Positions 1-9,270 are shown, counted from the stretch's first letter. The stretch is 64,000 nt of DNA from Eledone cirrhosa (GCA_964016885.1 OZ024741.1:24820374-24884373); one strand, 5' to 3'. The notes: generated by a model from the sequence alone, not told the origin. Program-made: numbers and translations.

Positions 1-2
1 GA

Positions 3-386
3 GCCACGGAATACAAAGCCATTGACATCACGAACGCCAAGGAAAATTTGCTAGAGGCTAGAAAATACGTATCTTTTGGGGAGGTTCTTTTACGATCAAC
101 TCCCCAGAAGAAGTGCGTGAACAGATTTACAAGAATACCGTAAGCTACAGAACCATAACCAACGAAACGAGAAAGCCAGCGCAATTGACCGAAAGTCAAA
201 TCGAGCTGGTTCTGAAAGAAATTAAAAATGACATACTCTTTATTCAAAGAGGAAAGCTGTATGCCAGCATTATGGTCCGAATGAAGGACGAAATGCTGGC
301 TCAGAAATATTCGGTGGCACCTATAGTGTCACCACAATACACCTTCTTCCCCCACATATAAAGGAAGAAGAACACAAAGGATAAGA
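3..386 (+). pseudogene. LINE ORF1, N-terminal part, broken by two frame changes
   Basis: The frame used by the main ORF1 (starting at base 3) is open from the window edge to a TAA at 141-143. A second frame is open from 59 to a TAA at 359-361. The original frame reopens after a TAG at 324-326 and leads without interruption into the ATG at 387. The middle frame encodes a mixed alpha/beta-looking stretch (DILFIQRGKLY, then VRMKDEMLAQKY) that resembles the RRM-like N-terminal part of Tx1 ORF1 proteins. The basic segment KGRRTQRIRMW just before 387 is a familiar part of that domain. The simplest reading is one ancestral ORF1 running through the region, with one shift between 59 and 140 and a compensating one between 327 and 361. 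Any GTG or ATG inside this stretch is unlikely to be a true start. Confidence 0.65.
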
Positions 387-1490
387 ATGTGGAGCCCTAC
401 GCCAGAAATTAACATCTGGTCCGTCCTAACAGGATTTACCGACCTAGATAAGGACATACTAATTTCAGCAGGGGAGTCCACCAGTGGACTGTTCGGGGGG
501 AAAAGTCTGGAGGTTCTCTTACAGATGACACCTGAGAGAATCTCCGGAATACCCGACCGAGTGCTACTGGATGGGCGAACCTACATAAATATCACAGTGG
601 AAGGCAGGAGACCCTCATGTTACCACTGCGCTGGCAGAGGTCACCTGAGGACGGCCTGCCCTCTACTAACAACTAAAAAACCACTGCTACAAACACCACA
701 ACAACAACAAAAACAACCAGCACCACCATCACAAAAACAACAAAATACACTACCATCTCCACCAGAACAACAAAAACCAACAACACCACCACCACCACCA
801 CCACAACAACAACAACATCAACAACAGCTCAAGAAAACAACCCAAAACACGGTCCCACCCAGCCCCACCCCACAGAACACAAATACAAAAACAGTTCATA
901 CACAACCCGGAGATATACCCCTCCCCTCCAATACGGAAGAGGAGCTCATATCGTCGGAAGACGAGGGGGCTCCCTTCCAAAAAGTGAAAAGAAAAAAACG
1001 TACACACACCACAACAACAAAAATAACCCCACCTGACAACACAACACAGACAATAAAACGCAAACTCACTCAACAACAACAAGCAAAAACAAACACAACA
1101 ACACAAAAACTCTACACATACATAAACAAAAACAATGAAAACCTAACTTTAAAAATAGAAACCAACCCTTCGATACAAACCGAAGGGCCGAATTTCGTAA
1201 CGGCAATGGGGCTCCCTAACCTGAAAATGGTGAAAATCCCACTTGACATTTTTAAAACTTTAAAAGACATGTACCCTGAGGACGTGGGCCCACCCTGCAC
1301 CAGGCCACTCAACCGCGTCCTCCTGAAAGGTTTTCCCCTCCCCTCCTCAAACACCCACACAACTCCAAAGATCCCAACCCCTCCACACACCAATACCCCC
1401 ACACCACCACAAACCACCACCCCACCCATCAACCCCGCCACCAGCCCCATGGAAACTGAGCGACCCGAACCCCGGGACGCAGAGAGGTAA
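387..1490 (+). CDS. LINE ORF1: CCHC zinc-knuckle nucleic-acid-binding protein (main open part)
   Basis: 367 codons from the ATG at 387; the true protein probably begins further upstream (see the broken part at 3-386). One zinc knuckle, C78-x2-C81-x4-H86-x4-C91, lies at 618-659, directly after the segment VEGRRPSCYHC. In related elements ORF1 binds the element RNA and forms the ribonucleoprotein particle with ORF2. Residues about 98-165 are low complexity (Q, P and T, with runs of CAA and CCA codons), and basic KRKKR-type patches follow. The last third holds a more ordered segment (MVKIPLDIFKTLKDMYPEDV) before a proline/threonine-rich tail. The stop at 1488-1490 sits 23 bp before the ORF2 start, so ORF2 would need reinitiation or a similar route. 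The gene is C-rich and G-poor on this strand. Confidence is high for the family and moderate for the start. Confidence 0.8.
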   Translation: MWSPTPEINIWSVLTGFTDLDKDILISAGESTSGLFGGKSLEVLLQMTPERISGIPDRVLLDGRTYINITVEGRRPSCYHCAGRGHLRTACPLLTTKKPLLQTPQQQQKQPAPPSQKQQNTLPSPPEQQKPTTPPPPPPQQQQHQQQLKKTTQNTVPPSPTPQNTNTKTVHTQPGDIPLPSNTEEELISSEDEGAPFQKVKRKKRTHTTTTKITPPDNTTQTIKRKLTQQQQAKTNTTTQKLYTYINKNNENLTLKIETNPSIQTEGPNFVTAMGLPNLKMVKIPLDIFKTLKDMYPEDVGPPCTRPLNRVLLKGFPLPSSNTHTTPKIPTPPHTNTPTPPQTTTPPINPATSPMETERPEPRDAER

Positions 1491-1513
1491 GTGCCTCTTT
1501 CTTTGCCACCAAC

Positions 1514-4500
1514 ATGGCTGTCTTAAGAGTGGGTTGTCTAAATGCGCGTGGCCTGGGCTCACCTTGGAAGCAAGCTAAACTTCTAAGTGACCTCAGGTCA
1601 CAATGTGTAAATGTGATGGTTATTTGCGAGGCCCGGATCAGCAGCATGCGACAGCTAACCCCCACCTTTGATGACTTTGAGATGCACGCATCTCTCTGTC
1701 AGCCCGGAGGTGGGGGTGGGGTTGTCGTTCTGCTGCAAAAACATCTGGGTCTCGCTACACAGACAGTACACTTGGACCCGGAGGGTCGACTCGTGGTTCT
1801 GGACCTTGGCAATGGCGAAGGCGAAGCTTTTAGGCTTGTCGCCGTATACGCCCCTTTTGGGGCAATGCGGTCGGACTTCTTCCATCGTCTGGAGACTTTT
1901 CTAGGGACGTCCCGCTCCTTGCTTTTAGTGGGGGACTGGAATGGTATCCTAGATGCACGTTGGGACTATGTAGGGGCATGTCCCGATAGAGGGGGGTGTA
2001 ACAGCCTTAAGGGGTTAATCGGCCGATTCGACCTGGCCGATAGATACCGACTAGATTTTCCGACTGTACCAACCTGGACCTGGTCAAATAATAGTGGTCA
2101 ATCTAGATCGTACCTAGATAGGTTCTTAGTTAGAATTAAGGATAGGGACTTTTTAAGTTGTCCAGAAATGCTCATGGTGGGCTATTCAGACCACAAGTTA
2201 GTGACCTGCGTAGTCCACCTTGATAGAACGCATAGGCAGGGGCCCGGTTACTGGAAGCTCAACTTGTCCTTACCGGCAAGTAGAGCTTACAGGGACCGGA
2301 TTAGAACCTTAGTTAAGGAGCAGTTGACGGGCGCCATCGTCAACAACAGGTGGTGGGGCTCTCTAAAAAGAGAGATTAGAGTAGTTTCAATAGGAGTTAG
2401 TAAGGAGTTAGCCTCAGATAGAAATAGGAAGGAAAGGGAGTTGGTAGTTAATGTTGAAGAGGCAATGAGAAGCGGCAACGTGGCCAGAGTGCAAGCGTCG
2501 AGAACGGTCTTGAACCAGTTCTTCGACGCGAAACACGAAGGCTGCGTTGTCCGAAGCAAAATACGTGCTCTGGGAAACGAGGGGACCAAAGCTGTTAGCT
2601 GGGCCCGCGTGACAGAAGCGAAAAGTGGGATTAAATCCACTATCCGGTCTTTGCGAGACCAGGATGGACGGCTGATCCTTGAACCTAAGCAAATGTGCGA
2701 GGCCTTTCAAAGGCACTTTGCCCAATTGTTCGGGAGGGGCGGGGAGCCGGTTGGAGATGTGGATTTCGGTCCATACCTCGACGGCCTGCCGCGTCTTTCG
2801 GACAGGGAGGCGAGGTCCTGCGACGGGCCGATCTCAGCTGCTGAAATAGGGGACGTGCTGAGCCTATGCGGCAAACGCAAATCTCCAGGACTCGATGGTC
2901 TGCCCTACGAACTATATATTAATATGCCGGACTTGTTCCCCGATCTCCTCGAGGCGGTCTACTGCAACTGGCAACAGAACGGGAGAATTCCCTGTTCTGT
3001 GACCAAGGGCGTAGTCTCGCTAGTGAGGAAGGACGAGAACAAGGGGGATGACATTAGTAATTTTAGGCCCATAACTCTGCTAAATGCAGAGTTAAAGATT
3101 TTGGCGAAGGTGTTAGCGAAGAGGTTGGCGCTTGTCGTGGGGGGCCTGGTGGGAGATGCGCAGACATGCGCTATCCCGTCCAGGTCCATCCACGACAACC
3201 TCCACCTCATGCGATACATCATAGAGAGGGTTGGGAACGAACCCGGCTTTGGTGGGGCCCTGATAAATTTAGATCAGTCTAAAGCGTTCGATAGGGTGGA
3301 CCATGGTTACCTGGATGCGGTGCTAGCGGCGGCTGGGTTCGGACCCGTTTTCAGGGGCTGGATCACTGCCATGCACAGCAGCCGCATCTGCTCTAGAATC
3401 AAGGTGAACGGCTACCTTTCGGAGCCGTTCGAAATCACCCGCTCCATCCGACAGGGGTGCCCTCTCTCCTCCCTTCTGTATGTATTGACTCTCGAGCCAT
3501 TACTGCGGAAGTTGGAGTTGTTGCAGGGCATCCCTTTGGAACCGGGATTGCGCAAAGCGGTGTCGGCCTACGCCGATGACGTAACAGTAATGGTGTCGAC
3601 CGCCTCAGAAATCGAGGCAATCGGCACCTTACTAGAGGAGTACGAAAGGTTGACAGGGGCTAAGCTGAACCGGGACAAGTCAGTCGCTTTGCAACTCGGC
3701 GAGTGGAGGGGCAAAGCGATGTCGTGCGACGGTATCGTCGGACGGTGGACGGAGGGCCCGGTGAAGTTGCTTGGGGTCTGGTTCGGACCGGACCTCCAGG
3801 TGGAGAAAAACTGGGGTGAGGTGACGAATAGGGTGTTTGCACTGACCCAGAAGTGGGCCGAGTGCAAACTATCCCTAAAAGGTCGGGCGGAGGTGGCGAA
3901 CGCTTACATAGCGTCCGTCATCTATTACCGCTTGACTGTCGTGCCTTGCCCGGGTGAGATCCTCGCCAAAATGGAGCGCGCCCTCTTTTATTTCCTTTGG
4001 AAGAAGAGGTCTCCTCTAGTGAGGAGATCCATCTGCTGTCAACACCCTTTGAAAGGAGGGCTGGGGATGCCGTGGCTAAAAATGCGTAAACACGCATTGA
4101 GGCTAAGGCACCTCCACGTATTCCTCACCGGTCAACCGGTGTGGGCCCCGTTTGTGAGGCGAGCCTTCCCGAGGCTCGTCTCGCTCACCGAGCTGCAGTC
4201 TTGGGTGAAGCAAAGACCGAGAAAACTGGGCGACTGGCACACCGAGTGTGCCCAGGCGCTCACGGCTCTCTGGCAGGCGGACCCGGCTATCAACGGAGAC
4301 TCCACCTCGTCATTCTATAGAGGGCTGGTGGTTAGCGGGTGCGACGACGCCCTCGGAGAAGCCCTAGGCATGGAGGAGGACGAACTGGCCAGTCTATTCA
4401 GTAGGACTTTCGGCCCGGGACCTATGGACAACTTCCAGAAGTCCTTGGCCTGGCAGTGCTACCGAGGGGCTCTGCCCGTTCGGGATAAGCTCTACAGACA

Positions 4501-4951
4501 CGGGCGCCCGGGTAGGGACCCCTCGAAAAAGATCTGTCCCAGATGCGTGCGCGACGAGGAAACCGTCGCGCACGCATTGGTGCACTGCCCGGGCGTTGCC
4601 GATCTGTGGGGCTATGTCGAACGACTGCTGTCACGGGTGGGACCAATTAGGTTGACCACCGAGTCCATTGTAACGATCAAGCCGCCTCCCCCCTTCAAAA
4701 ATGAAGGAGAGGCGGTCTTCCTCTGTGTAATAGCCATGGTAAAAGAGGCTATATGGTGGACGCGTCTGAAAGGGCTGAGGTCGGACACCTTTCTCTCCGG
4801 CCAACAACTGGTCCTTTTCTTCCGATACCATTTCGGAAGAAGGATCAGGATGGAGAGAGAGGTGCTCCACTCCAGCCAGTTTTATGAAAGGTGGGTGAAA
4901 GTTGCGAGAATGGCCCGTGTGAATGGGCCTTCTCTCTACCTCAGCCTGTAG
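1514..4951 (+). CDS. LINE ORF2: APE-type endonuclease and reverse transcriptase
   Basis: An unbroken 1145-codon ORF starting in a good context (CCAACATGG). The N-terminal apurinic-type endonuclease domain (about residues 3-230) carries N10 in GCLNARG, E39 in ICEARI, VYAP at 111-114, GDWN at 140-143, SYLDRFL near 199-205 and SDH at 225-227; this enzyme nicks target DNA. The reverse transcriptase domain (about 440-760) has KSPGLDG at 456-462, FRPITLLN at 517-524, LDQSKAFD with D587, RQGCPLS around 647-652 and the catalytic YADD at 686-689; it copies element RNA at the nick. A thumb-like region follows (FLWKKR, then KGGLGMPWL). A C-terminal cysteine/histidine motif, CPRC at 1008-1011 with H1020, H1024 and C1025, matches the zinc-knuckle-like tail of L1/Tx1 ORF2 proteins. 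No RNase H domain is seen. Length is slightly short but normal for the group. All catalytic residues I can check are present. Confidence 0.93.
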   Translation: MAVLRVGCLNARGLGSPWKQAKLLSDLRSQCVNVMVICEARISSMRQLTPTFDDFEMHASLCQPGGGGGVVVLLQKHLGLATQTVHLDPEGRLVVLDLGNGEGEAFRLVAVYAPFGAMRSDFFHRLETFLGTSRSLLLVGDWNGILDARWDYVGACPDRGGCNSLKGLIGRFDLADRYRLDFPTVPTWTWSNNSGQSRSYLDRFLVRIKDRDFLSCPEMLMVGYSDHKLVTCVVHLDRTHRQGPGYWKLNLSLPASRAYRDRIRTLVKEQLTGAIVNNRWWGSLKREIRVVSIGVSKELASDRNRKERELVVNVEEAMRSGNVARVQASRTVLNQFFDAKHEGCVVRSKIRALGNEGTKAVSWARVTEAKSGIKSTIRSLRDQDGRLILEPKQMCEAFQRHFAQLFGRGGEPVGDVDFGPYLDGLPRLSDREARSCDGPISAAEIGDVLSLCGKRKSPGLDGLPYELYINMPDLFPDLLEAVYCNWQQNGRIPCSVTKGVVSLVRKDENKGDDISNFRPITLLNAELKILAKVLAKRLALVVGGLVGDAQTCAIPSRSIHDNLHLMRYIIERVGNEPGFGGALINLDQSKAFDRVDHGYLDAVLAAAGFGPVFRGWITAMHSSRICSRIKVNGYLSEPFEITRSIRQGCPLSSLLYVLTLEPLLRKLELLQGIPLEPGLRKAVSAYADDVTVMVSTASEIEAIGTLLEEYERLTGAKLNRDKSVALQLGEWRGKAMSCDGIVGRWTEGPVKLLGVWFGPDLQVEKNWGEVTNRVFALTQKWAECKLSLKGRAEVANAYIASVIYYRLTVVPCPGEILAKMERALFYFLWKKRSPLVRRSICCQHPLKGGLGMPWLKMRKHALRLRHLHVFLTGQPVWAPFVRRAFPRLVSLTELQSWVKQRPRKLGDWHTECAQALTALWQADPAINGDSTSSFYRGLVVSGCDDALGEALGMEEDELASLFSRTFGPGPMDNFQKSLAWQCYRGALPVRDKLYRHGRPGRDPSKKICPRCVRDEETVAHALVHCPGVADLWGYVERLLSRVGPIRLTTESIVTIKPPPPFKNEGEAVFLCVIAMVKEAIWWTRLKGLRSDTFLSGQQLVLFFRYHFGRRIRMEREVLHSSQFYERWVKVARMARVNGPSLYLSL

Positions 4952-4999
4952 GTGGAACAAAAAGAAGGGACCACCCTCTCTTAGTGCTCCCGTGGAGAA

Positions 5000-5035
5000 G
5001 GGTCGCACACTTTTTTTCGGGGGTGTGTGTGACCC
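5000..5035 (+). other. Stem-loop in the LINE 3' UTR
   Basis: GGGTCGCACAC at 5000-5010 pairs with GTGTGTGACCC at 5025-5035: 11 base pairs with one G:U in RNA, closing a 14-nt loop of T and G residues. Stem-loops near the 3' end are used by some stringent-type LINEs as the site recognised by the reverse transcriptase. That role is inferred from family knowledge; only the pairing is seen here. Confidence 0.65.
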
Positions 5036-5161
5036 CAAAACGATCCCTCCCTATTGAGGACCTTCTTGTTATTATTTTGTTTGTTATATTTTTCTTACTC
5101 GATTTTTATGTAAACTCCCCCCACCCATGTACATGTCCCTTTCTTTTGTGCCCTAGTGGCA

Positions 5162-5167
5162 AATAAA
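5162..5167 (+). terminator. Polyadenylation signal AATAAA of the LINE
   Basis: A canonical AATAAA 211 bp after the ORF2 stop and 10 bp before the microsatellite begins. It fits the 3' end of the element transcript. Confidence 0.65.
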
Positions 5168-5176
5168 CAGAAATTT

Positions 5177-5350
5177 GTCTGTTAGACTGACATACAGACA
5201 GACTGACTAACAGACAGTCAGTCTCTCTCACTATCTGTCAGTCTAACAGACATACTGACTGTCAGACAGACAGACTGACATACAGACAGACTGACATACA
5301 GACTGACAGATTGACAGTCAGTCAGTCTGTCTGTCTGTCTGCTGACATCT
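5177..5350. repeat. GACA/GACT-type microsatellite in both orientations
   Basis: About 170 bp made almost wholly of GACA, GACT, CAGA, GTCT and AGTC words, with short TAA and TAC interruptions. It holds both strand orientations, so it contains internal inverted repeats: AGACTGACT at 5200-5208 faces AGTCAGTCT at 5216-5224 across 7 nt. The right end is a purer GTCT run (about 5316-5340). It lies directly against the 3' end of the LINE and may be target-site DNA, or may have grown from the element tail. Confidence 0.85.
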
Positions 5351-5375
5351 GAAAAATTGTTATTTAGCTATCTAG

Positions 5376-7869
5376 TATTAGAAATATGGTAATGAAAGGG
5401 TTAAACAACATAGACAGTGTCTTTTATTAAAAATATGGTAATGAAAGGGTTAAACAACATAGACAGTGTCTTTTATTAGAAATATGGTAATGAAAGGGTT
5501 AAACAACGTAGACAGTGTGTTTTATTAGAAATATGGTAATGAAAGGGTTAAACAACATAGACAGTGTCTTTTATTAGAAATATGGTAATGAAAGGGTTAA
5601 ACAACATAGACAGTGTCTTTTATTAGAAATATGGTAATGAAAGGGTTAAACAACATAGACAGTGTCTTTTATTAGAAATATGGTAATGAAAGGGTTAAAC
5701 AACATAGACAGTGTCTTTTATTAGAAATATGGTAATGAAAGGGTTAAACAACAGACAGTGTCTTTTATTAGAAATATGGTAATGAAAGGGTTAAACAACA
5801 TAGACAGTGTCTTTTATTAGAAATATGGTAATGAAAGGGTTAAACAACATAGACAGTGTCTTTTATTAAAAATATGGTAATGAAAGGGTTAAACAACATA
5901 GACAGTGTCTTTTATTAGAAATATGGTAATGAAAGGGTTAAACAACATAGACAGTGTCTTTTATTAGAAATATGGTAATGAAAGGGTTAAACAACATAGA
6001 CAGTGTCTTTTATTAGAAATATGGTAATGAAAGGGTTAAACAACATAGACAGTGTGTTTTATTAGAAATATGGTAATGAAAGGGTTAAACAACATAAACA
6101 GTGTCTTTTATTAGAAATATGGTAATGAAAGGGTTAAACAACATAGACAGTGTCTTTTATTAGAAATATGGTAATGAAAGGGTTAAACAACATAGACAGT
6201 GTCTTTTATTAGAAATATGGTAATGAAAGAGTTAAACAACATAGACAGTGTCTTTTATTAGAAATATGGTAATGAAAGGGTTAAACAACAGACAGTGTCT
6301 TTTATTAGAAATATGGTAATGAAAGGGTTAAACAACATAGACAGTGTCTTTTATTAAAAATATGGTAATGAAAGGGTTAAACAACATAGACAGTGTCTTT
6401 TATTAGAAATATGGTAATGAAAGGGTTAAACAACATAGACAGTGTCTTTTATTAGAAATATGGTAATGAAAGAGTTAAACAACATAGACAGTGTCTTTTA
6501 TTAGAAATATGGTAATGAAAGGGTTAAACAACATAGTGTCTTTTATTAGAAATATGGTAATGAAAGGGTTAAACAACATAGACAGTGTCTTTTATTAGAA
6601 ATATGGTAATGAAAGGGTTAAACAACATAGACAGTGTCTTTTATTAGAAATATGGTAATGAAAGGGTTAAACAACATAGACAGTGTCTTTTATTAGAAAT
6701 ATGGTAATGAAAGGGTTAAACAACATAGACAGTGTGTTTTATTAGAAATATGGTAATGAAAGGGTTAAACAACATAGACAGTGTCTTTTATTAGAAATAT
6801 GGTAATGAAAGGGTTAAACAACATAGACAGTGTCTTTTATTAGAAATATGGTAATGAAAGGGTTAAACAACATAGTGTCTTTTATTAGAAATATGGTAAT
6901 GAAAGGGTTAAACAACATAGACAGTGTCTTTTATTAGAGATATTGTAATGAAAGGGTTAAACAACATAGATAGTGGCTTTTATTAGAAATATGGTAATGA
7001 AAGGGTTAAACAACATAGACAGTGTCTTTTATCAGAAATATGGTAATGAAAGGGTTAAACAACATAGACAGTGTCTTTTATTAGAAATATGCTAATGAAA
7101 GGGTTAAACAACATAGACAGTGTCTTTTATTAGATATATGGTAATGAAAGGGTTAAACAACATAGGCAGTGTCTTTTATTAGATATAGGGTAATGAAAGG
7201 GTTAAACAACATAGACAGTGTCTTTTATTAGAAATATGGTAATGAAAGAGTTAAACAACATAGACAGTGTCTTTTATTAGAAATATGGTAATGAAAGGGT
7301 TAAACAACATAGACAGTGTCTTTTATTAGAAATATGGTAATGAAAGGGTTAAACAACATAGACAGTGTCTTTTATTAGAAATATGGTAATGAAAGGGTTA
7401 AACAACATAGATAGTGTCTTTTATTAGAAATATGGTAATGAAAGGGTTAAACAACATAGATAGTGTCTTTTATTAGAAATATGGTAATGAAAGGGTTAAA
7501 CAACATAGACAGTGTCTTTTATTAGAGATATTGTAATGAAAGGGTTAAACAACATAGATAGTGTCTTTTATTAGAAATATGGTAATGAAAGGGTTAAACA
7601 ACATAGACAGTGTCTTTTATTAGAAATATGGTAATGAAAGGGTTAAACAACATAGATAGTGTCTTTTATTAGAAATATGGTAATGAAAGGGTTAAACAAC
7701 ATAGACAGTGTCTTTTATCAGAAATATGGTAATGAAAGGGTTAAACAACATAGACAGTGTCTTTTATTAGAAATATGGTAATGAAAGGGTTAAACAACAT
7801 AGACAGTGTCTTTTATTAGAAATATGGTAATGAAAGGGTTAAACAACATAGATAGTGTCTTATTAGAAA
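5376..7869 (+). repeat. 49-bp satellite array, left block (about 51 units)
   Basis: Head-to-tail copies of a 49-bp AT-rich monomer (35 of 49 consensus bases are A or T). Within the monomer AGAAATATGG is followed by TAATGAAAGGGTTAAAC, then AACATAGACAGTG and TCTTTTATT. The phase was checked by the 49-bp spacing of TTAAACAACA (5401, 5450). Units here are very uniform. Variants are mainly single changes (GTGTG for GTGTC, AGAGTT for AGGGTT) plus small losses: a 2-bp loss giving AACAACAGACAG (near 5748 and 6290) and a 4-bp loss giving ACATAGTGTC (near 6534 and 6872). A C-to-T form (CATAGATAG) becomes common towards the right end and continues past the Helitron, which supports one original array. 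The block ends exactly at the Helitron boundary. Confidence 0.97.
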
Positions 7870-7898
7870 CTAGCAGAAGTACCCGGCGTTGCCCGGGT
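7870..7898 (-). other. Helitron 3' terminus: hairpin plus CTAG
   Basis: On the + strand ACCCGG (7881-7886) and CCGGGT (7893-7898) form a perfect 6-bp GC stem around CGTTGC. On the element's own (minus) strand this hairpin is followed by ACTTCTG and then the terminal CTAG. The GC-rich stem stands out in AT-rich surroundings. In Helitrons this structure serves as the end signal for rolling-circle transposition. Confidence 0.88.
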
Positions 7899-8374
7899 GT
7901 AAGTCGACCTTTGGTCTGTTAGAATGTGTGAAAGTTACTTCCCGTGCATCACAGGTTCAAAACTTCGAACTTCAATGGAAAAAAATAGGTTAGTAGACAC
8001 AGGTGTGTAATTTATTAATTGTAGTTACACAGTGTATCGTTGAAATTGTTCTCTGCATGACTGACGGAAGTCAAAATCGCTTGATATTGAATGTTCAGTT
8101 AATTTAAAGCAGGGTGAAAATGTCGATTACTTTCAGGGTTTTTTTTTTTTACAATTTTAGCACTCACATGTGCAGAAGAAGAATTAAAAGGGCCTTTATC
8201 TTAACCGCGGCATAATGGCGAGTCTTTTGTGACAGTTTTCATGAATATAGGACGTTCCTGTAAAAAGTTTTCCCATGTGTAACTTTGCCTTGTTTTTTTG
8301 CGCAAAGTCGAGCCCCGCTTCAGTTTTATTGATTTTTTACATCAATGCGTGATCTCTGAAGTAGATTTGAGTAG
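7899..8374 (-). other. Helitron interior, 3' side: no gene seen
   Basis: Between the hairpin and the end of the exon-2 frame I see AT-rich DNA without a convincing ORF. There is a T run at about 8140-8150. If the element once carried the Rep and helicase domains they should lie here; they are absent, so a large internal deletion is likely. Confidence 0.6.
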
Positions 8375-8933
8375 CTAAAAACCTGTCCCGGTAAATTTGC
8401 TATAGGTGAAAAAAAGTTGATCAAAATTGTATCTAGGGTTATTGCCCTTTGCCACAGCCTCAAGCCTCGTCTGATGGGATGTTGGTGATTCCTCCGTCAG
8501 CGCTTGTTGGCGACGAAGGCGAACATCAGCAAGCCTTGTCGTACGTGATGTTGGTGACTCAACCAGCTGGGAAAGACGTCTATCAGCGAGTCGAGATTCG
8601 CGCTCAGCAGGTGTTTCCTAGAGAAAATTAATTAATTCTACTGGTTAGCGAAGCCAATGGCAGTGTCAATAGTAAATGAGAAAAGTCTAACATGAACAAA
8701 AGGGAATCAAGGTAAGACAATAAATTTAATATAACTACGATTAGAATGTTGTAGTTGCTTAAAAGTGGTGACAGTTAGGATAAACGCAGTACTTGCTAAC
8801 ATTAAGGGAGAATATTGCATAAAGGATTAATCAATTGTGAATGAACTCATACCTGAGAACGCCTAATTCGTTGTCTCAAAGCAATAGCTGTACCTTTTTT
8901 GGAGGCAAGTCTTGAACGTTTCCGTGTGGGCAT
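8375..8933 (-). pseudogene. Helitron RepHel N-terminal fragment, two exons, ETP/ESP repeat protein
   Basis: Exon 1 is 8933 down to 8853: ATG plus 26 codons of a very basic peptide starting MPTRKRSRLASKKG and ending RIRRSQ. It ends at a good donor (CAG then GTATGAG). The intron is 235 bp (8852-8618) and ends in TTTTCTCTAG. Exon 2 starts in the same phase at 8617 and stays open for 80 codons to a TAG at 8377-8375. It holds three degenerate repeats: ETPAERESRLADRR, ESPTSRTTRLADVR and ESPTSHQTRLEAV. Repeats of the ETPExRxxRL type in front of the Helitron-like N domain are familiar in animal Helitron RepHel proteins; this link is from memory of the family. After KGNNPRYNFD the expected Cys-rich N domain, Rep HUH motif and helicase are missing. 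The joined frame would give about 107 residues. It could be a relic or a short protein kept by the element. Confidence 0.7.
8618..8852 (-). other. Intron of the Helitron gene fragment
   Basis: It starts GTATGAG at 8852 and ends TTTTCTCTAG at 8618 on the minus strand, length 235 bp. It is AT-rich with stops in all frames. The peptide motif crosses the junction cleanly (RIRRSQ joined to ETPAERE), which is the main reason to accept this splice over a simple 28-codon ORF. Confidence 0.6.
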
Positions 8934-9118
8934 AACGACGTGTAACAAAGCTGTTAGGCTAGAGGGAGGTGATTAAATACAGAGAGAGATGACTCCAGAT
9001 TCGTTAGCGTGGTTACTGGTGAATGGGAAGGTTTGGAAATATGATTACAATAACTTACCGAATTTTCCCGTCTATATATTGCACTTAAAATAATTAAATT
9101 TAATCAAAAAACAGCTCT

Positions 9119-9144
9119 GCGCTTTATACTCCGGTGAGCCTTAT
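9119..9144. repeat. Direct repeat copy 1 inside the Helitron
   Basis: 26 bp that match 9271-9296 at 21 of 26 positions, including a shared 12-bp core GGTGAGCCTTAT. The copies are 152 bp apart. The cause is unknown; it could be an old local duplication. Confidence 0.5.
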
Positions 9145-9270
9145 GTATAAATAATACAATGGTAATCAATCACGGCTCTAACAGAAGTAATAGATCTAGA
9201 CTAAAAGTAAAGAAGATAGCATTTTCTGGTTGGCCTTACACGCCGTTGCGCAGACCTGATTTTAAATGAT

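Larger units (their letters stand above)
1..5176 (+). mobile_element. Non-LTR retrotransposon (L1 superfamily, Tx1-like), 5' end outside window
   Basis: Two ORFs on one strand in the order CCHC-type ORF1 then endonuclease/reverse transcriptase ORF2, followed by a 3' UTR with AATAAA, are the plan of an L1/Tx1-group LINE. A zinc-knuckle ORF1 is typical of Tx1-like elements and differs from mammalian L1 ORF1. The 5' UTR and the start of ORF1 lie left of the window. The 3' end is not sharp: the last element-like bases run into a GACA/GACT microsatellite at about 5177, and no poly(A) tail is seen. ORF2 is unbroken, so the copy is fairly young, but ORF1 has two frame changes, so this copy is probably not autonomous unless those are assembly errors. 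Assignment to Tx1 rather than another APE-type clade is from motif recognition, not a phylogeny. Confidence 0.88.
4952..5176 (+). other. LINE 3' untranslated region
   Basis: About 225 bp between the ORF2 stop and the microsatellite. It has no coding frame of interest. It contains the stem-loop at 5000-5035, a T-rich stretch at about 5063-5110 and the polyadenylation signal. The sequence becomes microsatellite-like at 5177, and the exact 3' terminus cannot be fixed without another copy of the element. Confidence 0.7.

Noticed and set aside
750..1106. 118-codon minus-strand ORF rich in Cys, Leu and Trp
   Set aside because: It is the antisense of the CAA/CCA low-complexity part of LINE ORF1; the odd composition is fully explained by that.
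8449..8631. 60-codon open frame on the + strand in the Helitron
   Set aside because: It has no ATG start and is antisense to exon 2 of the minus-strand Helitron fragment, which has splice sites and a recognisable repeat. It is a shadow.
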